Shown: one piece after another, positions 1 through 5,631 of the stretch
How the letters are laid out: each line of letters starts with the position of its first letter
How positions within the stretch are numbered: position 1 is the first letter of the stretch
Origin: Bacteroidia bacterium
Lineage (GTDB): Bacteria; Bacteroidota; Bacteroidia; UKL13-3
NCBI GenBank assembly: GCA_019454865.1
Contig: JACFNJ010000061.1
Span: 1-11,872, forward strand
DNA length: 11,872 bases
Direction: 5' to 3'
The notes under the pieces: model-generated
Databases searched by the model: none
What the model saw: only the letters and a program-made list of their open reading frames with translations
Told to the model about the DNA's origin: nothing
Position numbers and translations under genes: made by a program

Positions 1-2
1 AA

Positions 3-749
3 CAAATTTATGAGCGTGAGTATGCACTTGCAAACGAAACTTGGCAAGCTGACTCATTATTGGACAAACAACGAAGTATTACCAAAACAGAATTGCGTAA
101 CACAGAATCGGCAAGACTACAGCGAAAATTAAGTTTAAGTAATTTACAACAAAACTTATTGAACAACGAAACAGCAATAAACGACATTGAACAACAACAG
201 CTAACATTGGAAAAGAATATAGCACAACAAAAAAATGTATTTATTCAAAGTTATTCTGTACTCAAAGCAGCTATTGCAGACTGGAAATCGAAGTACCTTT
301 TTATAGCTCCTTTCGATGGGACTATTTCAATGCATAAAAATATTTTTGAAGGACTAAATTTTCAGGCAGGTGAACCCCTTTTATACATCATCCCTGACAA
401 CAGCAACTGGCTTTGTGAAGTATTGATACCACAACAAAACTTTGGTAAAATATCCATCGGACAACGTGCTATTCTTAAATTCGACAGTTACAATTTTGAG
501 GAATTTGGTGTTGCTGAAGGACAAGTGAAAACAATAGCTGAAACACCCCAAGAAGTTAAAACCAATGAAGGTAATGTAAACATGTACTTAGTTCAAATTG
601 CTATTGACAGCAACCTGACAACTACGTATCATAAAACAATTCAGCTTCGTTATGGACTTTCCGGGACAGCAACCATTGCTTTAGACGACAAAAATTTATT
701 GGAAAAACTGTTCTTAGACAGGTTTAAATCCTTATTTGTATATCAATAA
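3..749 (+). CDS. HlyD-family periplasmic adaptor (membrane fusion) protein, 3' part
   Basis: This is the C-terminal 248 residues of a membrane fusion protein; the frame is open to the left edge, so the true start lies outside the window. Such proteins bridge an inner-membrane transporter to an outer-membrane channel in type I secretion or efflux. The first ~90 residues are rich in Gln, Asn, Glu and Leu and read as the periplasmic coiled-coil hairpin. Next comes the returning half of the lipoyl/barrel-sandwich domain (APFDGTIS, then GLNFQAGEPLLYIIP) and a beta-barrel domain (LIPQQNFGKISIGQRAILKF and FGVAEGQVKTI). The closing LRYGLSGTATIAL is typical of the family. A TTG at 60 could be called as a start, but coding sequence clearly continues upstream of it. 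The partner transporter, probably an ABC or peptidase-ABC exporter, would be expected upstream outside the window. The substrate cannot be inferred. Family assignment is firm, subfamily is not. Confidence 0.85.
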   Translation, partial: QIYEREYALANETWQADSLLDKQRSITKTELRNTESARLQRKLSLSNLQQNLLNNETAINDIEQQQLTLEKNIAQQKNVFIQSYSVLKAAIADWKSKYLFIAPFDGTISMHKNIFEGLNFQAGEPLLYIIPDNSNWLCEVLIPQQNFGKISIGQRAILKFDSYNFEEFGVAEGQVKTIAETPQEVKTNEGNVNMYLVQIAIDSNLTTTYHKTIQLRYGLSGTATIALDDKNLLEKLFLDRFKSLFVYQ

Positions 750-1018
750 AGTTAGCTGACAAATTCGCAAAAACTCCCATGCAAAAGTCAAGCACATTGC
801 GTAGCCACACAAACCCATGCTAAACCCAAGCTACACAAAGAGCTTGCCTTTCCCGCCCAGACATATACATCCACCGCACTAAAAATAAAATAAAGTCTAT
901 TGGTTCAGTACCCAGATACTCAACATTGACAATGGGTAACAAGTAACGCGCAAAGCATCACAGCCTATAACAGCAATCAAAAAAGAAGCAAGCCGCTATT
1001 AGGTATTAAAATCGCAAA
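750..1018. other. GC-richer intergenic spacer between converging genes, possible dispersed repeat
   Basis: No convincing gene is seen here. Hand counts give about 47% GC at 781-840, 40% at 841-900 and 43% at 901-960, against roughly one third in the neighbouring genes; normally Bacteroidota spacers are poorer in GC than genes. It contains a perfect 6-bp inverted repeat, CAAGCT (827-832) and AGCTTG (841-846), with an 8-base loop. It also has GTAGC (801-805) opposite GCTAC (830-834). A stretch at 756-893 is open in the same frame as the upstream adaptor gene but starts after two stop codons and has no start or recognisable protein. It could be a genomic repeat, a cassette-type spacer or a decayed gene. 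No clear terminator was seen for either flanking gene. Confidence 0.4.
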
Positions 1019-2581
1019 TTAATAAACAGATATTTCTTCGCCTTGCGTATTTATAAAACGGTATTGCCCAAAATGAAAAGAATTTACAGGAGTAATCTTT
1101 ATCCATTGTTTATATTTAAATAACCACTTAAAACGAATGGAATTAAAAAAACCTTTAGTAAAATAAGCATACAAATACGGATGAACTTCCATACTAATTT
1201 TACTTTTCATATTTAAATTAGTAAGCAAATATTTTAATCGGTTTTCAATTTCATCTACTATCACTACACTGTTTGCTATTTCTCCGGTTCCATCGCAGGT
1301 TGGACATTTTTCGGTAGTTACTACAGCCATTTCAGGTCGCACACGTTGTCGTGTTATTTGTATTAACCCAAATGGGCTCATTGGAAGAATTTTGTGCTTG
1401 GCACGGTCACTCTTCATTTCTTCTTTTAGTTTTTCGTACACCTGGCGCTTATTTGCCGGACTTTTTTGATCAATAAAATCAATCACAATTATTCCTCCCA
1501 TATCGCGCAGGCGTAGCTGACGGGCAATTTCAGTTGCAGCTTCAAGATTTACTTTTAAGGCATTTTCATCCTGGTTTATTTCTTTTCCTTTAATGCTACC
1601 ACTATTTACATCAATCACATGCAGGGCTTCAGTATGCTCAATGATTAGATACGAGCCACCCATAAAATTAACTTCCTTACCAAAGGATGTTTTGATTTGC
1701 TTATCTACTCCAAAATTTTCAAAAATGGGCTGGTTGCCTTTATATAGCTTAACAATTTTTTCTTGCTCTGGAGCTTTCTTAACAATATAACTTTTGATTT
1801 GATTGTATAAAAAACTATCGTTTACATGAATACCGGTAAAGTTTTCATTCAACAAATCACGAACTAATGTTAGTGTCCGTTCACTTTCGCCTAAAATTTT
1901 TTGTCCGGGTACAGCAGTTTTTATTTGCTCACAAAGTTGTTCCCATCTTTTTAGCAAATCTTTTAAGTCGGTTTCAATCTCTTCTTCCGTTTGTCCTTCG
2001 GCAACTGTACGTATTATTACACCAAAATTATCCGGCTTAATATCATAAACCAATTTTTTTAAGCGTGAGCGCTCTTCGTGTTTTATAATTTTTTTAGAAA
2101 CAGACACACCATTTTCAAAAGGCATTAATACAACATATCTTCCTGCTAATGAAAGCTCGGATGTAAGCCGTGGGCCTTTATTTGAAATTGGTTCTTTAGT
2201 AACCTGAACTACTACTTGCTGTAGGCGATTAAGTACCTGACTAATTTTTCCGGTTTTTTCAATATCCGCTTCGTTTTGGCTTTTTTGTGGCCACAACTCG
2301 GTATGCGGATTACTTCGAAGTAATTTAATAAATTTTAGTTGCGATTTTATTTGCGGACCTAAATCTAAGTAATGAAGAAATGCGTCTTTTTCATATTTTA
2401 CATCAATAAAAGCCGCATTAAGTCCCGGAATAATTTTATTAACCATTCCAAAATAAATATCGCCAACTACAAAATTTGTATCTGGTTTCTCGTGATGAAG
2501 TTCAATTAGTTTTTTATCGCTTAGTAATGCAATATCCACTCCTCCATTTGGAGAACAATTTATAACAAGTTCTAGATTCAC
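1019..2581 (-). CDS. rng: Ribonuclease G (RNase E/G family)
   Basis: This single-strand-specific endoribonuclease of the RNase E/G family matures rRNA ends and starts mRNA decay in the cytoplasm. It has 520 residues, the usual RNase G size without the long RNase E scaffold tail. An S1-like RNA-binding domain lies near residues 36-125 (GDIYFGMVNKIIPGLNAAFI). The catalytic Mg2+ aspartates fit D324 in HVIDVNSG and D368 in IIVIDFIDQ, equivalent to E. coli RNase E D303 and D346. The Zn-link motif CPTCDGTG (C426, C429) is intact. The start is GTG at 2581, because an in-frame TAA lies five codons upstream and no ATG comes between. Only a weak AAGG lies ahead of it. It is the last gene of the minus-strand HU-TPR-small peptide-rng operon, separated from the peptide gene by a 102-base leader with two hairpins. 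Identity is very secure. Confidence 0.96.
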   Translation of the reverse strand: MNLELVINCSPNGGVDIALLSDKKLIELHHEKPDTNFVVGDIYFGMVNKIIPGLNAAFIDVKYEKDAFLHYLDLGPQIKSQLKFIKLLRSNPHTELWPQKSQNEADIEKTGKISQVLNRLQQVVVQVTKEPISNKGPRLTSELSLAGRYVVLMPFENGVSVSKKIIKHEERSRLKKLVYDIKPDNFGVIIRTVAEGQTEEEIETDLKDLLKRWEQLCEQIKTAVPGQKILGESERTLTLVRDLLNENFTGIHVNDSFLYNQIKSYIVKKAPEQEKIVKLYKGNQPIFENFGVDKQIKTSFGKEVNFMGGSYLIIEHTEALHVIDVNSGSIKGKEINQDENALKVNLEAATEIARQLRLRDMGGIIVIDFIDQKSPANKRQVYEKLKEEMKSDRAKHKILPMSPFGLIQITRQRVRPEMAVVTTEKCPTCDGTGEIANSVVIVDEIENRLKYLLTNLNMKSKISMEVHPYLYAYFTKGFFNSIRFKWLFKYKQWIKITPVNSFHFGQYRFINTQGEEISVY

Positions 2582-2607
2582 AATATCAACACCTTATTTA
2601 ATAAAGC

Positions 2608-2632
2608 AAACCGTTCTTTTAGGGAACGGTTT
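2608..2632 (-). terminator. Hairpin in the RNase G leader (attenuator, weak terminator or processing site)
   Basis: This is a perfect 9-bp inverted repeat, AAACCGTTC (2608-2616) and GAACGGTTT (2624-2632), around a 7-base loop. It ends 26 bases before the RNase G start codon. On the minus strand it is followed by GCTTTATTAAATAAGG, which is only moderately U-rich. It could be a partial terminator that lowers RNase G expression relative to the three genes upstream. It could equally be a structure cut by RNase G itself, since E. coli RNase E regulates its own mRNA through its 5' leader. The base pairing is seen directly; function is inferred. Confidence 0.45.
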
Positions 2633-2674
2633 ACAAAACGTTTAACAAACTTTCAGATAGAAAGCATAAACAAT

Positions 2675-2696
2675 ACATAAGAATTATTTCTTATGT
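2675..2696 (-). other. Inverted repeat over the stop codon of the 28-codon gene
   Basis: A perfect 9-bp inverted repeat, ACATAAGAA (2675-2683) and TTCTTATGT (2688-2696), with the 4-base loop TTAT on the plus strand. The stop codon of the small peptide gene (2684-2686) sits in the loop. The stem is AT-rich and weak. With the stronger hairpin at 2608-2632 it makes a two-hairpin spacer before RNase G. It may mark the 3' end of a processed small mRNA or simply be fortuitous; there is no strong U tract after it. Confidence 0.35.
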
Positions 2697-2770
2697 CTGT
2701 TTTTACGAAGTCTTTTTTTGCGCTTGTGCGTTGCTATCTTATGTCTTTTTCTTTTTTTCCCGCTTGGCAT
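2684..2770 (-). CDS. AURKAIP1/COX24-domain small basic protein, 28 residues
   Basis: A complete 28-codon gene, ATG to TAA, far below most gene-calling cut-offs. The peptide begins MPSGKKRKRHKIATHKRKKR and ends LRKNRHKK. Sixteen of the 28 residues are Lys or Arg and three more are His. It matches the short conserved Bacteroidota peptide that annotation pipelines name AURKAIP1/COX24 domain-containing protein. The mitochondrial AURKAIP1 protein is a small-subunit ribosomal protein (mS38), so a structural, rRNA-binding role in the ribosome is the natural inference, though not shown by this sequence. Its start codon lies 4 bases after the TPR gene's stop, implying translational coupling, and it precedes RNase G. 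This placement beside HU and rng supports it being a real gene rather than a chance reading frame. Confidence 0.9.
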   Translation of the reverse strand: MPSGKKRKRHKIATHKRKKRLRKNRHKK

Positions 2771-2774
2771 AGTG

Positions 2775-3593
2775 TTATAATTTATTTAGTTTATTAATAA
2801 TCGATTCAATTTCTTTTTTTGCCTCTTTATCATTTATCAATGTTTTGCAGGTTTCATAAGTTTTTATTGCTTTTTGCGTATCACCACTTTTGGCATACAC
2901 TTCGGCTAAATAAAAATAATACTCTGCATTAAAAGGCTCAATTTTTATCAGTTTTTCAAATCGTTCTTGCGCTTTGTCAAATTGGTTGCTTTGTATTGAT
3001 AGCATACCCAAAGTAAAAATCGCCTGAACATTATTTGAATCAACAGCAAGTACATCTTTCAACATGCCAACACCTTTCATTATATCATCATCGGCTTGTA
3101 TGATACAAACTGCTAAAGCATTTTTTGCTTGCAAGTTTTTTGGATTTAACTCTACAACTTTGCCGTATGCTTCTTTTGCTTGATTTATGGCATTTGCCAT
3201 CATCAAACTATCGGTAGCAAAATTAGCAACGTTATAAAATTTACTTCCTGCTGCAAACCATGTTATTTCATTGTTTTCAAGCTGAGCCAATTTATAAGTA
3301 TAATAGGCGGCAGCATAGGAGTTTTTTAATGAATCCCAACGATTGGCTAATAACAGCAAACTTTCTTTGTTTTCACTTTCGGCTGTTAATTTTTCAATTT
3401 CTGCTTTATCAGTTACTGAAAGATTTTTTGTTTGTGCATCAATATAAGCTAATGCGTCAAATGTGTTTTTTGTTGTTTGAGAATTTTTTGCAGTTACATT
3501 TTTGTACGGGGTTTTATATCCCATTAAGAATAACCCCAACACCAATGCCAGGGAAATTGTAACTAACAAAATTTGCTTGCCGTAAACTTTCAT
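2775..3593 (-). CDS. Membrane-anchored tetratricopeptide repeat protein
   Basis: The 272-residue protein has a short basic N-terminus and one hydrophobic segment at about residues 8-25, then a soluble region, so it is probably anchored in the inner membrane with its bulk in the periplasm; cleavage as a signal peptide is possible. At least three TPR units are visible in the C-terminal half: about 138-170 (AYGKVVELNPKNLQAKNALA), 187-220 (AIFTLGMLSIQSNQFDKAQE) and 223-252 (YYFYLAEVYAKSGDTQKAIK). TPRs mediate protein-protein contacts; the partner is unknown. The start codon overlaps the stop of the HU gene by one base (TAATG), a clear sign of coupled translation, and the 28-codon gene follows after 4 bases. 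A TPR protein in this position between HU and RNase G is, to my knowledge, recurrent in Bacteroidota. No specific function should be assigned. Confidence 0.88.
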   Translation of the reverse strand: MKVYGKQILLVTISLALVLGLFLMGYKTPYKNVTAKNSQTTKNTFDALAYIDAQTKNLSVTDKAEIEKLTAESENKESLLLLANRWDSLKNSYAAAYYTYKLAQLENNEITWFAAGSKFYNVANFATDSLMMANAINQAKEAYGKVVELNPKNLQAKNALAVCIIQADDDIMKGVGMLKDVLAVDSNNVQAIFTLGMLSIQSNQFDKAQERFEKLIKIEPFNAEYYFYLAEVYAKSGDTQKAIKTYETCKTLINDKEAKKEIESIINKLNKL

Positions 3594-3913
3594 TAAGCTT
3601 TTGCAGCCAATTTAGCAGCCTTTGCTTTTACTTTATCACTTTTTTTGATTTTCTCAACAAAAGTTTTTGCCGGCTTAAAGCTTGGTATATAATGTTCATC
3701 AATTACCATTGCAGTGTTTTTGCTAATATTACGAGCAATTTTCTTAGCTCTCTTTTTTATAACAAAACTTCCAAATCCACGGAAATAAACATTTTTACCG
3801 TCAATCATTGATGTTCTAACTACTTTAAAGAATGATTCAACTGCTTCTTGCACTTGTGCTTTGTCAATTCCTGTTTTTGTTGCAATTTCTGCAATCACTT
3901 CTGCTTTTGTCAT
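3593..3913 (-). CDS. HU/IHF-family (DNABII) DNA-binding protein
   Basis: This is a nucleoid-associated protein that binds and bends DNA as a dimer. It has 106 residues: the DNABII core at about 1-90 and an extra Lys/Ala-rich tail at 90-106 (KSDKVKAKAAKLAAKA). Family signatures are the N-terminal helices (MTKAEVIAEIATKTGIDKAQ), the FRGFGSFVIKKR turn at 44-55, the DNA-contacting arm starting at A60-R61-N62, and the closing IPSFKPAKTF (76-85). The arm lacks the usual RNPxTGE wording and reads RNISKNTAMVI, as in many Bacteroidota paralogues. Histone-like Lys/Ala tails occur in several bacterial HU variants and may add non-specific DNA or RNA binding. It is the first gene of the minus-strand operon, with a promoter-like TACATTTG upstream and no Shine-Dalgarno sequence, only an A-rich leader. 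HU versus IHF subtype cannot be settled here. Confidence 0.92.
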   Translation of the reverse strand: MTKAEVIAEIATKTGIDKAQVQEAVESFFKVVRTSMIDGKNVYFRGFGSFVIKKRAKKIARNISKNTAMVIDEHYIPSFKPAKTFVEKIKKSDKVKAKAAKLAAKA

Positions 3914-3963
3914 TTTAACTTTTTCTTTTTAAAAATTTTATTATCAAATAATTAAATTGGTTT

Positions 3964-3977
3964 CGCTTTTTAAAGCG
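3964..3977 (-). other. Short inverted repeat near the predicted 5' end of the HU mRNA
   Basis: CGCTTT (3964-3969) and AAAGCG (3972-3977) are perfect complements two bases apart, so the RNA would fold as a 5-bp stem with a 4-base loop. If the TACATTTG box is the promoter, transcription would begin around 3976-3979, putting this hairpin at the very 5' end of the operon mRNA, where it could protect against 5'-end-dependent decay. It could instead be an operator. Confidence 0.3.
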
Positions 3978-3982
3978 GATTG

Positions 3983-3990
3983 CAAATGTA
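3983..3990 (-). promoter_or_regulatory. Candidate -7 promoter box for the HU operon (TACATTTG)
   Basis: Read on the minus strand this is TACATTTG, an exact match to the Bacteroidota primary-sigma -7 consensus TAnnTTTG. It lies about 70 bases before the HU start codon in the divergent spacer. No clean -33 TTTG was found at the expected distance, so the call rests on one box plus context. Confidence 0.5.
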
Positions 3991-4040
3991 TGAATTTCAA
4001 AACAAAATGCACTAAAAAAGAAATAAAAAAATTTGTGCTG

Positions 4041-4048
4041 TATTTTTG
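4041..4048 (+). promoter_or_regulatory. Candidate -7 promoter box for mutY-ssb-gldE-gldD (TATTTTTG)
   Basis: TATTTTTG matches the Bacteroidota TAnnTTTG consensus exactly and lies 15 bases before the mutY ATG, so the transcript would have a very short leader. This also argues against the TTG at 4046 as the start, because it would fall inside the promoter. No clear -33 box is visible. Confidence 0.5.
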
Positions 4049-4063
4049 CTCTTTAATTTCAAT

Positions 4064-5125
4064 ATGTCAACACTTATTCCGGTAATAAATTGGTATAAAA
4101 AAAACAAACGCGAATTGCCTTGGCGAGATACTTCCAATCCATATTTAATTTGGCTTTCAGAAATAATATTGCAACAAACAAAAATTGAACAAGGCTTACC
4201 TTATTATTTAAAGTTTGCTGAAAAATATCCGACAATAGTTGATTTGGCAAACGCTTCAACCGATGAAATAATGAAACTTTGGCAAGGGTTGGGTTATTAC
4301 AGCCGGGCAGAAAACATGCATCGTACAGCTATAAAAATTAAAGAAGAATATGGAGGGAAATTCCCGAATATATACAACGAATTAATAACGCTAAAAGGTA
4401 TTGGCAGCTACACAGCTGCTGCAATTGCATCAATTGCTTTTAATGAACCCAAAGCTGTTGTAGATGGAAATGTGTTTCGATTTTTATCCAGATTGTTTGC
4501 AGTTGATACCCCTATTGATACCTCAAAAGGCAAAAAAATATTTGAAGAAATTGCACAGGAATTAATCAATCCCCAAAATCCCGGTTTGCACAACCAAGCT
4601 ATAATGGAATTTGGCTCACAAGTTTGCAAACCCAAACAGCCATTATGTGCAACGTGTATAATGCAGCTACAATGTAAATCGTTACAATTAAATAAAGTAA
4701 ATCAATTTCCGGTAAAGCAGATTAAAACAAAAGTAAAAAACCGATACCTGAATTATTTGTTTATTGAAACCGAAAACAAGCAAACTTATATTCGCCAGCG
4801 TAATGATGAAGGAATATGGAATAAACTGTATGAGTTTCCGGTAATTGAACTGGATATTAGAACGGATAATCCTATTCATATCATAAACTCCCCAACCTTT
4901 AAATCCTTATTTAAAAACAAAAAAATTATGCTTGATTTAGTTTTTCAAAATAAACACCAACTTTCGCATCAAACTATATTTGCAAACTTTTGGAAAGTAA
5001 GTGGAAAAAATATAAAAATTGCCTCAAATACTGATTTTACAATGATTTCAATTAATGAAATAAATTCATTTGCCATACCTCGTTTGTTGGAACGTTTTCT
5101 AAATAGTATATTGCCTAAAGTATAA
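4064..5125 (+). CDS. mutY: A/G-specific adenine DNA glycosylase MutY
   Basis: MutY removes adenine mispaired with 8-oxoguanine in the base-excision repair (GO) pathway. From the ATG at 4064 it has 353 residues. Catalytic Glu33 lies in LSEIILQQT. The helix-hairpin-helix is LKGIGSYTAAAI (110-121), and catalytic Asp134 is in VVDGNV. The [4Fe-4S] ligands form the exact C-X6-C-X2-C-X5-C pattern at C188, C195, C198 and C204. The C-terminal NUDIX-like domain (about 225-350) recognises 8-oxoG; LSH at 300-302 fits the position of the FSH loop described for Geobacillus MutY. An upstream in-frame TTG at 4046 would add six residues but overlaps the promoter-like box, so the ATG is preferred. It leads a plus-strand operon; ssb follows after 31 bases. 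Confidence 0.97.
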   Translation: MSTLIPVINWYKKNKRELPWRDTSNPYLIWLSEIILQQTKIEQGLPYYLKFAEKYPTIVDLANASTDEIMKLWQGLGYYSRAENMHRTAIKIKEEYGGKFPNIYNELITLKGIGSYTAAAIASIAFNEPKAVVDGNVFRFLSRLFAVDTPIDTSKGKKIFEEIAQELINPQNPGLHNQAIMEFGSQVCKPKQPLCATCIMQLQCKSLQLNKVNQFPVKQIKTKVKNRYLNYLFIETENKQTYIRQRNDEGIWNKLYEFPVIELDIRTDNPIHIINSPTFKSLFKNKKIMLDLVFQNKHQLSHQTIFANFWKVSGKNIKIASNTDFTMISINEINSFAIPRLLERFLNSILPKV

Positions 5126-5156
5126 ATTCTAAATTTAACCTTAATTAGACAAGAAC

Positions 5157-5603
5157 ATGAGTGTAAACAAAGTAATTTTAATTGGAAACTTAGGACGCGA
5201 CCCGGAACAACCCAGAGTATTAGGGCCAAATAATACCCGCAGAGTACTTACCATTAGCTTGGCTACAAGCGAAACCTATACCGATAGCAAAACCGGAGAA
5301 AGAAGAACAGATACAGAATGGCACAGAGTAGAACTTTTGGATAACTTAGCAGATGTTGCACATAAATACCTAAAGAAAGGTTCATCCGTATATATTGAAG
5401 GAAAAATACGCACCGAAAAATGGACTGACCAAAATGGTACAGAAAAATCAGGTATAAAAATTCGTGCAAATAATTTAACACTTATTGGTTCAAGAAATAA
5501 CAATACTAACGATAATACAAATTCAAGCCCTGCCCAGGCAGATAATGGCAACGCTGTTTCAAATGAAAGTTCAACCCCTGAATCAGATGATTTGCCATTT
5601 TAA
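5157..5603 (+). CDS. ssb: Single-stranded DNA-binding protein SSB
   Basis: SSB coats single-stranded DNA in replication, recombination and repair and recruits partners through its C-terminal tip. The 148-residue protein starts MSVNKVILIGNLGRDPE, the hallmark of the SSB OB fold, which runs to about residue 111 (TEWHRVELLDNLADVAHKYL, then GSSVYIEGKIRTEKW). A low-complexity Asn/Ser/Gln linker (112-140) leads to the acidic tip SDDLPF, equivalent to E. coli DDDIPF and so likely competent for partner binding. It lies between mutY and gldE. An ssb gene in front of gldE-gldD is known from gliding Bacteroidota and here is syntenic rather than functionally tied to motility. Start at ATG 5157; no Shine-Dalgarno sequence is evident. 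Confidence 0.97.
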   Translation: MSVNKVILIGNLGRDPEQPRVLGPNNTRRVLTISLATSETYTDSKTGERRTDTEWHRVELLDNLADVAHKYLKKGSSVYIEGKIRTEKWTDQNGTEKSGIKIRANNLTLIGSRNNNTNDNTNSSPAQADNGNAVSNESSTPESDDLPF

Positions 5604-5631
5604 GACTATTGTTTAACCTAATTTAAAAATT

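Noticed and set aside
60..749. HlyD gene as a complete 229-codon gene starting at TTG 60
   Set aside because: The frame is open and coding-like (coiled-coil residues) back to the window edge; the gene is simply truncated by the window.
756..893. Open stretch of about 45 codons after the HlyD stop, in the same frame
   Set aside because: No start codon, follows two stops, no recognisable protein; a chance open frame in GC-richer DNA is enough to explain it.
979..1018. Possible RNase G terminator (AGC-GGCTT-GCT then T-rich on the minus strand)
   Set aside because: A 3-bp stem is not enough to support a terminator.
4046..4063. Upstream in-frame TTG as the mutY start, adding MLFNFN
   Set aside because: It lies within the TATTTTTG promoter-like box, and MutY proteins fit the ATG at 4064 well.
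4408..4635. Minus-strand reading frame inside mutY
   Set aside because: It is a shadow of the strongly conserved mutY catalytic region with no independent protein features.
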